A stretch of DNA of 64,000 nucleotides, from the NCBI GenBank assembly GCA_963924555.1, contig OZ004584.1:620001-684000 (forward strand), written 5' to 3'. Source of the DNA: Crambe crambe (taxonomy: Eukaryota; Porifera; Demospongiae; Poecilosclerida; Crambeidae). Every line of letters begins with the position of its first letter. The first letter of the stretch is position 1. The position numbers were made by a program, and so were the translations under genes. Below the pieces are notes generated by a model, which saw only the letters and a list, made by a program, of their open reading frames with translations, was not told the origin of the DNA and did no database searches. This document shows, one piece after another, positions 1 to 10,722 of this stretch.

Positions 1-109
1 ATGGCTACTGCTATTGTATAGCACCTTATAGCTTCTAGGCGAGCCTTGGAGGACATACATGTTCTGTTTAATGCCAATGATTTTTGTGATAATAATCATT
101 CACTTGTAG

Positions 110-1897
110 GAGTATCTTTCAGCCATTGGTGTCGTGCATGGAGATGTATCGTGCCGAAATATGTATCTGGACAAACGAAAGCAGATAAAGATCTCAGACT
201 TTGGCCTGTGCATGGGAGAGAGGGTGAGAGGGAAGTCCAGAATTTATCTCAGGACGGAGTCAAGTCGACTTCCCATTAAATGGATGGCACCCGAGGCATT
301 ATCTGCTGGTCAGGTCTCGTGGTCATCTGATATTTGGTCCTTTGGAGTAACTTTGTGGGAAATAGTGACTTTAGGTGAATAAATAGCTAGCTATTCTGTA
401 AAGTATAGGTCAACATCAAATTACTTCCATCAGTTATCTTGCCTTACGTCCTTCCCTCCCCTCCTTGTCCTCTACTTCCTCCCTGTCCTCATCTCCTTAT
501 GTGTACCGCCTTCCCTCCTCCCTCCTCCCTCCCCCTCCCCTCCCTGCCTTCATCCCTTCTACAATTCCCTCCCCCCTCCTGATCTCCCCATAACCTGACC
601 CTTTCTTTTGTACATATTATTATTAGGTGGTTATCCTTACAATGGGGTGCGAAATAAAGATGTCCTATACTACATCACAGAAGGAAACAGGCTAGAGAAA
701 CCAGTCAACTGCTCCCAAGAAATGTGAGTGCTGTTACTACTGCTATATCAGAACTGGCTAATCTGTTGGGTCGTGTGACAACCATGTGACAGTCCCAAAT
801 AGAATCAGGTTCTATTGTAGTCTAGAATTATAATTAGTCTTGTCTTCAGTCATTGCCTCCATTACATATACGTAGGTACGATGTCATGAATCAGTGTTGG
901 GAGTGGGACCCTTCAAACCGTCCAAGTTTCAAGGCCCTCCACGACTCCCTTTCAGAAATCCATGTCACAGATAACAGCAGGTCCGCTATCTCCCTGGACA
1001 TTAATCCTGATACATATTACTACAAACTAGTCAGCAAATTCAAAGGGATCATCCCTAGTGATGATAATGATGACAGTCACGACCAAGAAGGGTGTGAGTT
1101 CACAGAGGTCCGTGCAGAAGTGGAAGTAGTGCACCCGGTCCTAGGAGGAATTGACACAGTAGCAATTAACCTCAACACAGGTTAGTGTGTGTTAATGCTT
1201 TTAAGCAACTGTTATTTTTACCGTATGCGAATACAAAGCAGTTTGTACATCCATACAGTGAATAATAGCATATGTACTTGGGACCCAGCCTTTTGTCCTT
1301 TGCAGAGAGGTTGTCCTCTCTTGGAGGTTTTTTTTATACACAAAGGTAGTTTTATATTGTGAGGTTTGTCCTCGTTGGAAGGGGGTTCCACTCTAATCAT
1401 TATTAGAGGCTCCACTTGGAACAATTTCTGCACTGTTTATTCCTACACCGATCATGGCATTTCCTTATTTATATGCACACAACATAACAGGTATGCTGGA
1501 CAAGTACTTGCCAAAAATAGAGGAAGACGAAGAAGGAGAAATTGAAGAAAGTCTGTGTGTATCAAACTTGAACACATCTCACAGTTCATCATCCAATGTT
1601 GGCTCAAGCCTCTCAAACCAATCCCTCCGAGATGTACAGGACCAAACGAGTGCTGATACGGTGATCATCATTGAAAGCAATGGAGTGGAAGGGGAGGGAG
1701 AAGCAGTGGATGAAGGGATAGCCAGCAATAGCGAGTGTACAGATCAACTCACTTTGGACTCTGAATCTTCAGGAGATGCAGAGAATGTTGACTTGGAGAC
1801 AACCGGTTATTCCTGTGACGATATGAATTCAAAGAAGACTTTGCCAAAATTAATGGAAGCGACTGAAGATCACTTACACAGTCATCCCATCTCTTAA
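110..1897 (+). CDS. Receptor-type tyrosine kinase, C-terminal half (partial)
   Basis: This is the 3' end of a tyrosine kinase gene whose 5' part lies outside the window. Four exons join in phase: 110-374, 627-723, 876-1180 and 1491-1897, each with AG/GT borders. The catalytic loop reads HGDVSCRN (HRDLAARN in typical RTKs). The catalytic Asp is kept and the Arg is replaced by Gly. DFG is followed by an activation segment ending in LPIKWMAPEAL, then SSDIWSFGVTLWEI, GGYPYNGV and CWEWDPSNRPSF. These are subdomains VIb to XI of the tyrosine-kinase fold. The last exon encodes an acidic, Ser-rich tail of about 135 residues with possible Tyr docking sites upstream (DTYYYKL). The role is presumably cytoplasmic phosphotransfer after ligand binding. 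The ligand and ectodomain cannot be seen. Whether it is a receptor or a soluble kinase is inferred from the family style. Confidence 0.85.
428..600. repeat. Pyrimidine-rich intron tract
   Basis: A run of about 170 bases made of CCTCC/CCCTCC motifs lies in the first visible intron of the RTK. It is simple-sequence material and no coding signal was seen. Confidence 0.6.
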
Positions 1898-2720
1898 AAT
1901 TGTACAATCTGCCTATACATGACCTGTAATTGCCTAGTTATGAAAAAAATGGGTCCTTTTGTTAATCTAATCATACATGGACAGACTGAATGAATACTTG
2001 CTACAATGGAATGAACCTTATCATTATTGCTAATCACCTTTCACTTGATTCATCAATTATTTTTTTTCACTCATTGTAATCAGTCAACATATCAAATCTA
2101 TAAATCTATTAACCTACACACCTTTGTGTGTGAAATTACAAACCCCTAGGTTTATATTTCATCATACAAGCAGGGTCCAGTCTGACCATAAGCAATTTGT
2201 AGGCCCCTGGATATGGGCATGGGTGACAGGTCAGTCTCTTCGCCCCAAACAGGCAAGCTGTGCCAAATCAATGCTCAGTTAAAGGGCACATAGGGAGTCA
2301 ACCTGGCACTTGAACAATACTTAATACTGTATCAATCTTATATTTATTATAAAGAACCAGAACAAAAGTCAGAATGAATTCTTCCCTCTGCTTGTATTAT
2401 GAAAAATGTTTAGGTTATGGCCTTCCAGCTTCAATAATCTGTGACTTGGGACACTAGTGAGAGAGTAGAGTTGTGCTTCTTGACCTTTCACCTGTTTACT
2501 TCTAGCAAAAAATATTTTTAATGATCAAAATAATTATTGCCTTGACAGCTTGAAACATCTGAAACTCTTATTGCCTGTTTTTTTCTATTTGGTATATGGC
2601 AGGTCAACACTTGAAAAAAAAAAAAAAAGAAAACTGCCCAAAGGCAGAGGTTTAAACTGAAAAAGAGAACTTAACTGGGGAGCCAGTAAGCATCCTAAAA
2701 CTCTTCTAACTATTAATTTG
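1898..2720. other. Intergenic / 3' UTR region without recognised genes
   Basis: This AT-rich stretch follows the RTK stop codon and contains only short A and T runs. I see no coding exon, RNA gene or clear transposon end. Confidence 0.4.
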
Positions 2721-2724
2721 TGAC

Positions 2725-3003
2725 TCAATGTTCATTGACAATATCTTGAAAGAGTTTCTGATTGAGACTTTGCACACTCTTTGCCAAAGTCCTCCAGCTT
2801 GGCATTCCGTATTTTTTATAATCATAATTTAGTCTCAGCCATTCTTCCAATGCATCAATCAGGCACTTCTGAACATTCCCCGGGTTTTTTTTCTGGATGA
2901 TTTCTGTATGATTCGTCTGTATGTGCAGCTTAATGGCAAGTATTTCCCACTTTGATGATAAAGGCTCCACTGCATCTAGCACATCATTCAAGTCTTCCGA
3001 ATC
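2725..3003 (-). CDS. Death-domain terminal exon, copy 1
   Basis: The exon follows an acceptor AG near 3003 and runs to a stop at 2725. Its product contains SSKWEILAIKLHI, then a helix with NPGNVQKCLIDALEEWLRL, then MPSWRTLAKSVQ. This spacing of Trp-x-x-Leu-Ala, EEWL and P-S-W-R-x-L is the six-helix death-domain pattern of adaptor and receptor proteins in cell-death or NF-kB-type signalling. No transmembrane or other domain was seen next to it, so the parent protein is unknown. The following exon copy at 3485-3785 is about 85-90 percent identical by eye. The initiating Met is not in this exon. The first codons are DSEDLNDVL, so it must be spliced to something upstream. Confidence 0.65.
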   Translation of the reverse strand, partial: DSEDLNDVLDAVEPLSSKWEILAIKLHIQTNHTEIIQKKNPGNVQKCLIDALEEWLRLNYDYKKYGMPSWRTLAKSVQSLNQKLFQDIVNEH

Positions 3004-3484
3004 TATAAGGAAATGCAGGGAATAACACTCAGTTCAATTGCTAAAATGAATTAACACTAACCAATGCATGATCTCCACTAAGTGGGTCTGATCTAATAAT
3101 TGGGGAGAGTGTGGCAAGCCTCACACTATGTAGGGAGTTGGCTGGAAATTTCATATGTATTATACATCCTAATGTTGTAGTTTCTTTTCATGCAAACTGA
3201 GCATGCATGCTCGCCCCCACAATGCTTGCATTTCCCTAGTACCAATTATGGAACACTTGCTTTAAAGGGTTTCAGTCACAATAAAAATTTCTATTATTAA
3301 GGAGGCAATTATAAAAAGTGGGAAGCCTCCATGCTAAACATTCTGTGAAGTCTGCTAGCTACTTACTTAATGTTCTGTCATCGATAGTTGATAGTATATC
3401 TTCACTGGGAAATTTTCATTGCTAAATTATTTTCATTGTCTTATCCAGCAACAAAATTATATTAGCTAGCTAAATGAAAATTAA

Positions 3485-3785
3485 TTAGCCACCATGACTG
3501 CAGTTTGTGACTTGATGTTTGTTGAAAATTTCTTGAAAGAGCTTCTGATCGAGATTTTGCACACTCTTTGCCAAAGTCCTCCAGCTTGGCATTCCATATT
3601 TTTTAAAATCATAATTTAGTCTCAGCCATTCTTCCAATGTATCGATCAGGCACTTCAGAACATTCCCTGGGTTGTTTTTCTGGACGATTTCCGTATGATA
3701 CTTCTGTATGTGTAGCTTAATGGCAAGTATTTCCCACTTTGACGATAAAGGCTCCACTGCATCTAGCACATCATTCAAGTCTTCT
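3485..3785 (-). CDS. Death-domain terminal exon, copy 2 (tandem duplicate)
   Basis: A second copy of the death-domain exon, with the same core (SSKWEILAIKLHI, CLIDTLEEWLRL, MPSWRTLAKSV). It has a different C-terminal end of about nine residues (QVTNCSHGG). It sits upstream of copy 1 on the minus strand, and the flanking intron sequence (about 3790-4090) also matches that of copy 1 (about 3005-3300). The duplicated unit is therefore roughly 0.8 kb. Either copy could act as a mutually exclusive 3' exon or as the end of a separate gene. The upstream exon was not identified. Confidence 0.65.
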
Positions 3786-4344
3786 GAACCTATAAGGGGA
3801 ATAACACTCAGTTCAATTATTATGCAGAGAGTGCAAGAGTATTTAGTGAATTTTTTTTTTTACTAAAAAAAAAAAAATGTAGCTAGCTAGTAATTAATTT
3901 TACATGAGGCTTTTATTCCGATTTTTTATTTCCCCCCCCCCAGCACATTGAAGGTTATATATAAACTTGCTAAAATGAATAAACACTAATGCATTCAAAT
4001 CTAATGCATTCAAATCTCTAAGTGGGTCCAATCAAATAATAGCTAATTGGGGAGAGTGTGGCAAGCCCACACTATGTAGGGAGTTGGCTGGATATTATAC
4101 TCATACGTATACATCCTAACATAGTTTCTTATCATGACAACCTTGGGTAAAACTGATCATGCACACTCGCCCCCACAATGCTTGCAGTTCCCTAGCACCA
4201 ACCACATGGAACACTTGCCTTAAAGGGTTTCAGTGGTTAGTTTACACAGTAAAAATTTCTTTTATCGGTTGACCTCAAAGTAACAGAAAGTGTAGTGTGA
4301 AGAAATTATGCTCTAGCTCTTTCTAGAAGAAAGTTGCAGTACCT

Positions 4345-5050
4345 GCCATATATAGGTAATGTTATGAGACATGTTATCACAAATTTTGAAGAGGAAGCCA
4401 ACAAGAGGAGGGTTATATAGTCGTTCCTGCAGGTGGCATGGCTTCAGTCAGATTGATGGAGTAGGCACCAACTCTGTAAGAGGACAATGGACAGTTGTCC
4501 AGTGGAATGAGTCTTGGAGGAGCAAGAGGTTGAGTTGGACGAACAGGCATTCTCATACCAGTGATCACACCTCCTGTAGTGCACCCAGTAGCACATGGTG
4601 GGTTCTAGTCAATTAATACAATAGAAATATGACAGCTACATTGACAAGTTTGGAATTCACTAAGGAGTGACCTATGTACAATGCACGGGTTATTGATGAG
4701 TACTGCCTTACTGTATAATACCCTGACCCATAATTATTTGAAATGATTCACTTACTATACGGCAGTTGATGGGGCAGCTACTTCTAGCTATCCAGAAGTC
4801 AATGGTGTCCAGATTCATACATTCATTATTACGATCATTACACACGAGCTCTTCTCTGCATGCACTTTGCTAAAATCATCATCAACAAAATTAATCTAAT
4901 CTTGGAACTTCACAGCTAGTTTAGATGTGGGATAGCCAGAGCTTACACAGTCTTGAATGCAATAGGTTTTGTCCAATCCTGTTGTTGTTAGGTTGTTGTT
5001 GATGACAGTTTCATTCAAGAGCCATGGACCTACAAACACAAATTTAGTAG
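4345..5050 (-). pseudogene. Decayed duplicate of Cys-rich/Fn3 receptor ectodomain exons
   Basis: Three blocks match exons of the gene at 28511-29866 in order and strand: 4345-4615 (proline-rich/Fn3 exon ending ITYIWQ with a GT donor), about 4745-4868 (Cys-rich exon) and about 4938-5031. Similarity continues through the introns to about 5145. The signal-peptide exon is missing, because the next sequence upstream is the start region of the + strand DBF4-like gene. The middle exon differs from the intact copy. I read it as a non-functional segmental copy, though splicing to other exons cannot be excluded. Confidence 0.55.
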
Positions 5051-5276
5051 TCTTTGGGTACCATTAAAAGTTTATCTGCATGCATGCAGTAAACCTACAA
5101 TTTCCAGTTTGAGTTATTATTCAAGATAGGAAAAGGCCAAAGTCTATGATGGCGCGAACTGCGATGCGCATGCGCATGATCGAACTGTAATCAAGACCTG
5201 TCAAGATAGACTTCCAGTTGAGTTAAACTCCAAAGTGAAAGAGCATCTATCAGTCAAAACTCCAAAGTGGATCATC

Positions 5277-7786
5277 ATGTCTGGTCATAGCTCAAAATGT
5301 AAGTTATTATTTCTTTTAGTTCTTCAATATTCATGAATTTAAATTTTATTTATTAAGGCTATCAGTTGAAACCTCCCTTCATGAAAATAGAAGATAATTC
5401 ACTTCAATACAGGCCACTCATATATGAACCAGAAGAATGGCCAGTTATCAACATTGCAGCACATGGACATGGCTACCCATTCACTAAAAGCCAGAAGAAA
5501 AAGCCTCCAATTCTCACCATAAAATCAAGATATTGTGAATGCTGCTCAGTCTACTACAGTAATCTTAAGATGGTAAGTGTATATCAGTATAATACTTTAG
5601 CTAGCTATTATTACCGAGCTCTTTATCTACTTAATACTATGAGCTCAGGGGAGATTTGAACATTGACGGATCATATAGCTTGCTAGCCTCATACCCAGGC
5701 CTTATTATTAAAATAAGGGCCTGGTATCCACTGTTTGCGCGTGCACGACCCCAGCATCTATGAATATCATTATAGTGTGCCGATGACGGTGTAGAGTGGG
5801 CGTTACTAATTAGATACTCGATTTTTGCCGCAGGAACAAGACTCTGTAGCAAAGTTCTCCTTGGAAGCAGACTTTAAAGAGGTGATTATGGAGGGTTCAC
5901 ACACTTCTTTCTCAATCCTCTGACATGATCCTTCATCCAGAGCAAGAGCTGTGCTTCTCTTCCCAGCTAGCTACCACTTCTTTTTTCTAATTACGAATCT
6001 CGCGCGGCCAGACCTTTCTGAGACTAATAGAAGTTCTGGTGGTCCACTACAAACGGCAGAACTTGGCTCTTTCCAGTCGGCAGTCAGACGTACGAATACT
6101 TCGTTTTTTAAACAGACCTGATGGGCCAGGCTCTGTTCCTCTACATAAGGCAAGCTCGACGTCTCCAAGGGAAGTAACTATCGTTTGTAGCCTGTTTGTA
6201 GCCTACCTTATCGGTAGCTGAAGCTGGAGAAGCACCTTCCATTGTTCTAACTATCAGCTGTCATAGAAACAAGGCCCCGCCCAATTATTGTGACGTTTAC
6301 ATATCCTAAAATTTCCGAAAGTGCACAAATTCACGGAAAAGCGTGAAAAACCAGCACATGCGCAAACAGTGGATACCAGGCCCTTATTTTAATAAGGCCT
6401 GGGTACATGCATAGACTTGTGGCTAGGCATCAGTCTATTATGCTAATTTTTTGGCCTTTTATGCTTTTGAGCAATTCCCCAAAAAGTTACCCATTTTTGC
6501 TTTTTAATTATGCCCGTTTGACCCCATTATGCTCTAGATTGTGCCCATAATCTAAGTTTTCTTCTTGATACACATTTACAGATTGCTATAATGATGTTGT
6601 AATTGCATACATGATTATAAAAATGGTTCATGACATAGCTAACTAAACATTAATTGCTTGCTTCCTTAACCTTAATGTTTGGAATATAAACAAATTTATT
6701 TGCTAAAAAGAAACAATTAACCCTAACACTTCACATAATATGCCTGAAAATTCACCTATTATGCTAGCATTATGCCTGATGCTTGGGAGTACCTATGGCA
6801 GTACCTATCATGCCTAAAATTATTCCGGCATAATAGGCTGGTCCCTACTTGTGGCAGCAGGGTTACTTGCTCCGATCATTCACTATTATCTACTCTATCT
6901 TTGTCAATTATTCTTGACCAAATTTCACACACCAGCAGAGAGCTGATATCAAACTCTATGAGCTGGTTTTTGAATATAATTATAAGGTATCAAGTGACTA
7001 CATGACAAATAGACTATTTATTAGTGTATCTTGTTGGCCATTTAGGCTATTAGCTATGGCCAGTTTATAGCATTTATTTCTACTACAGCACCTTCAGAGT
7101 GAGAAGCATCATGCCTATGCCACTGATGATGCTAACTTTGCCACGCTGGATGCTTTCGTAGCAGAGAAAGGTCTAACCTATGAGAGTTTCATTCAGTCCA
7201 GGAAGAAGGCAGCTCAGACCATTACCACCCCAAAACGTACGGCCACTCAGAAATTCAGACTCAAGCCATGCAGGCTCTTCAAGGCCAGGACCCAATTGGA
7301 GACCATCTTGCCACAGAATACAAGAAAATCACTCATCACAGAGAATAGAATTCGGAGATATCGAAAATCTCTAAGTGTCAATGTAAGCATGATAGAAATA
7401 GGCACAGGATTAATATATAGCCATTATTTCTTCAGGAAGTTCTTGCACAGTTGGAAGAATCACCAATGCTGATTAAGGCAACTGAATCACCAATGCTGAT
7501 TAAGGCAACTGCACCAGAGCTACTACCATCATTGCCCCATCAGATTGTCAAGGTTGAGATTGAAAAGAAAACTACAAGATTCAGATATCAAAAGAATTAT
7601 AGTGTTAAGGTAAGCAGGTAGGTTAGTGGCGTTAAGGTTAGCAGGTATTAACTACGTATAACAAGTTAGTGCATAACATTCAATATGAGTCCAGTTATAG
7701 CAAGTGGGTTTTGATTGCTAGCTATATTCTTTATGATGCAGGAGGTTCTGGAACAATTGATGACAGAGGAAGAAACAGAAAGCTAG
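5277..7786 (+). CDS. DBF4-type zinc-finger protein, short paralog
   Basis: Five exons join in phase: 5277-5298, 5358-5572, 7089-7382, 7436-7609 and 7742-7786. The start MSGHSSKCYQLKPPF leads straight into a DBF4 motif M (LKPPFMKIEDNSLQYRPLIYE) and then a DBF4 zinc finger (CECC...HLQSEKHHAYA). After these comes a basic, low-complexity tail. DBF4 binds and activates the Cdc7 kinase at replication origins through motifs M and C. This paralog lacks the N-terminal BRCT-like motif N present in the gene at 37770-39657. Its fourth exon contains an internal duplication (ESPMLIKAT twice). The second intron, about 1.5 kb, carries a MITE at 5694-6403 and another repeat at 6424-6849. It could be a minimal Cdc7 activator, a competitor, or a decaying duplicate; the reading frame is open throughout. 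Confidence 0.75.
5694..6403. mobile_element. MITE with CCCAGGCC terminal inverted repeats, flanked by TA
   Basis: The left end (CCCAGGCCTTATT..., then GGGCCTGGTATCCACTGTTTGCGC) is matched by the inverted right end (GCGCAAACAGTGGATACCAG...AATAAGGCCTGGG). TA flanks both sides. No transposase was seen, so it is non-autonomous. The same family appears at 43961-44350, and fragments are near 47645 and 52855. Confidence 0.8.
6424..6849. mobile_element. Probable MITE with TATTATGC-type inverted ends
   Basis: The left end GGCATCAGTCTATTATGC and the right end GCATAATAGGCTGGTCCC are imperfect inverted repeats about 20 bases long. The interior is AT-rich and noncoding. The element lies in an intron of the short DBF4-like gene. 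The family is uncertain. Confidence 0.5.
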
Positions 7787-8038
7787 CATAATGATAGCAA
7801 GCTAGTGTTTTGTATTTGTTTGTCCTGTACATTCTATTTCTAGCTATAGCTATATAAATTAGCTTTTAAAAAACTCTTTTATATATTTAATACATAGCCA
7901 TAGCTAGCTAACTTAGCTAGCTATGGTTGTATGCATTTCTTTTTTTGACATTAATTGGCAACATATAATTTGCAGTCGATATAATACAGTTATAGTTGCT
8001 ACATTGTGATTATCAAAAAAGTAAAACAGTTTAGCTAG

Positions 8039-9231
8039 TTAACTGAGAAAAAGTGCCGTGGTGAGTAGAGCTGCCAGGAGGAAACTAACTATGCAGGATA
8101 TGATTGTAGTTGAGGACCTTGCTGGTGTTGTCTCTGCAAACAAACAAACAAATAAACAAATAAATAAACAAACAAACATTAGTTAGTAAAAATTATGGCA
8201 ATTATGTGGATTATAAGGGTAATGGCTTGACGGATTCTATGAATGAACTACCTGAGGCCTGAATAGTGGTTTTAGGGGTTGTAGCAGTGGATTGTGGGGT
8301 TGTAGCAGTGGATTGTGGGGTTGTAGCAGTGGATTGTGGGGTTGTAGCAGTGGATTGTGGGGTTGTAGCAGTGGATTGTGGGGTTGTAGCAGTGGATTGT
8401 GGGGTTGTAGCAGTGGATTGTGGGGTTGTAGCAGTGGATTGTGGGGTTGTAGCAGTGGATTGTGGGGTTGTAGCAGTGGATTGTGGGGTTGTAGCAGTGG
8501 ATTGTGGGGTTGTAGCAGTGGATTGTGGGGTTGTAGCAGTGGATTGTGGGGTTGTAGCAGTGGATTGTGGGGTTGTAGCAGTGGATTGTGGGGTTGTAAC
8601 AGTAGATTGTGGGGTTGTAACAGTAGATTGTTGGGTTGTAGCAGTGGATTGTGGGGTTGTAGCAGTGGATTGTGGGGTTGTAGCAGTGGATTGTGGGGTT
8701 GGAGTGGACGACTGAAAACTGCCTGGTTCATTGAATTTGAAGAAATCGGCAGGAATAGCCGCCTGGTTGTCCTCCCTGCCCTGGGCTTCACAGCTAGCTC
8801 TATCTGGGTAGAATGGCAGAGCTCGAGTTGGAGTGGCTGTCACCACCACATCTTGGAAAGTGAAGAGATTATTACTGAGGATAACTGGGGTCGTCTCTGT
8901 CTCGTTGGTGTTAAACACAGTACTATCAAATGCTACTGGTGATAAAGGCATCCCATTATCGATACTCACTGCTCTCAAAAAATTCTGAGAAACGTTGCTG
9001 CACACAACTGGAAGACAGACAGCATTGGAGGCAAGGCCATTAGTTGTAGTCTGAGCTTGACTTGTTTGGACTGTAATCCGGTAAATACCTCCACAACTTA
9101 AAGACTGATTCACGGTAATCACAGTATCGTTTGCTGGTGTGACCCCATCCATTCTGAAACTTCTAGCTTGTAGCCAGCACTCTACGCCATTAAGAGTAGC
9201 AAGTGCAGCCAAGACATCGAGACTCACAACT
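8039..9231 (-). CDS. Mucin-like Thr/Ser-Pro repeat protein with GPI-type C-terminus (5' exon missing)
   Basis: Two exons are visible: about 8253-9231, opened by an acceptor AG, and 8039 to about 8135. The first part (about 135 residues) is an extracellular-type segment with several Cys. It is followed by about 20 copies of a 7-residue unit, TPQSTAT, encoded by a 21-bp tandem repeat at 8274-8700. The last exon encodes ETTPARSSTTIISC, then a hydrophobic stretch (IVSFLLAALLTTALFLS), then stop. That is the pattern of a GPI-attachment signal or a tail anchor. The Thr/Ser repeats suggest heavy O-glycosylation, so a surface mucin is likely. The signal-peptide exon was not found. The Reeler exons at 10723-11631 lie upstream on the same strand and could be its N-terminus, but I could not join the phases. 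Confidence 0.6.
8274..8700. repeat. 21-bp coding minisatellite (about 20 units)
   Basis: The unit GTAGCAGTGGATTGTGGGGTT on the + strand encodes TPQSTAT on the minus strand. Units are nearly identical, with a few A/G changes near 8598-8640. This suggests recent expansion or homogenisation. Confidence 0.95.
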
Positions 9232-9329
9232 GCATTTTTTAAAAATGATACAATTTCCAAGATAACTATACACAGTAACTAAATACTGTAATAACTAGAG
9301 ATGCTCGTATAGCATTAGTTGGGCGAGCA

Positions 9330-10145
9330 AGCAGCCAGTGGTCATTTCAATGTACTCCTCCCTCACTTATGATTATATAGCCCCAATAGTGACTTTGTTT
9401 TCGATATCTATTCAGGTTGTTAACTGACTTGGTACATTCCCAGTTAGCATTAGAGTGTCTTCTCTGAACCCAGGCTACGGGACCAACAAGGACCCTGGAA
9501 TGCATGGTAGTACTCCTGTTCAGGCTCAGTGGCTAGTCTCTCATTATTATGAGCCCTCATTTGTTCTAATTTGGCAGCTCTGTGTTGTGCTGACTCTGCT
9601 CTCCTTCTGGCTCTCATTTGCTCAGCCTTATCTTCTGCTGACTCTGTACATGCGCATTTTAATTGACGTACGTGTACATATAAATATCGCAATTTTCCAT
9701 TTTGACCAATTAGGATGACTAGAATAAGGGCTGAATGGATGAGGATGAAGTTGAATGTGGGTACATCACCTATAGTGACTGCACCCGGATTCTTGCATAA
9801 TCTCATCAATTCAGCCCTTGTTCCAATTCTTTTTTTAATAGTTAACTAGTCATCCCTAAACTGGTTGAGTCCCATGCACCAGTGACATGATGGTGTTTAT
9901 GCATTCTTTCACACTGCCATTAATTTCCCCATCTATAACTGGAATTTGGATGCATGGCTATCTGGGACTTTGGGGGTGTGAGCCCAGAGTGCAACCATTG
10001 CGCGTGCACACACACACACACATTAGCTACACCATAAAAATGGAAGTGTGTACTACACACTAAATTATCACTGTGAAGGACCAGAACATGTTTCTAGAGG
10101 TGTATCTGTCCTTGATTTGTGATTCGCTTGCTCGCCAATTATTTA
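9330..10145. other. Intergenic region with possible inverted-end element
   Basis: TTGGGCGAGCAAGC near 9318 and GCTTGCTCGCCAAT near 10125 are inverted copies, which suggests an old DNA element of about 0.8 kb. A short CA run and a fragment resembling the CTACAC...AAAAATG repeat family lie near 10005-10060. No gene was seen. Confidence 0.35.
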
Positions 10146-10387
10146 AGTGGGTTCTTAATTGTTTGGCTCATGCATGCAGCAGTTGGATAACTAGCTACAC
10201 GGCAGTAAAACATGGGCAGGGTGTACGTGATATATATAACATACAGTAAGCATCAAATTGAAGATTAAGTTGCCCTCCACGACGTTTCTTCCTCAATGGA
10301 TGCACAGGTGTAAAGGTCGCTGACATAACACTGATTTGATTCACACTGGATACTAAGAATAAAAGTATATAAAAGGTGTGGCTGTGT

Positions 10388-10399
<12 letters not shown>

Positions 10400-10418
<19 letters not shown>

Positions 10419-10424
10419 GGGGGG
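10400..10424. repeat. GT then poly-G simple repeat
   Basis: A GT run starting near 10376 passes into about 22 G bases. It lies in a probable intron and has no coding value. Confidence 0.8.
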
Positions 10425-10722
10425 TGGGTGGGAAGCTAAGTGGGTGCATGGACTTTGAGAAGATCCCATGCATTCACATGGAGCTATACCCAGCTTATAA
10501 CAACAACAACAACAACAACAATGACAATGACGATGATGGCGACGGCTATGACAACAACAACAGCAACATGTTGCTAATTAATGACAGTGAACTGGCTTCT
10601 GTGGCAAAACATTACCATAGCCAGCAGGTAAACTAGGATAATTGTTTTTAACTGCTGAGATTTCTCAGCTCAAAGTTGGAGGGTATAATTTTAGTCAGAT
10701 TGGCATACCTCTTTGTTCTTAC

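Noticed and set aside
8266-8942. Plus-strand frames of VVAVDCG or WGCSSGL repeats
   Set aside because: They are the reverse side of the minus-strand mucin repeat, which has a splice-consistent gene context.
10376-10636. Plus-strand frame rich in Gly, Asn and Asp
   Set aside because: It is composed of GT, G and AAC/GAT simple repeats.
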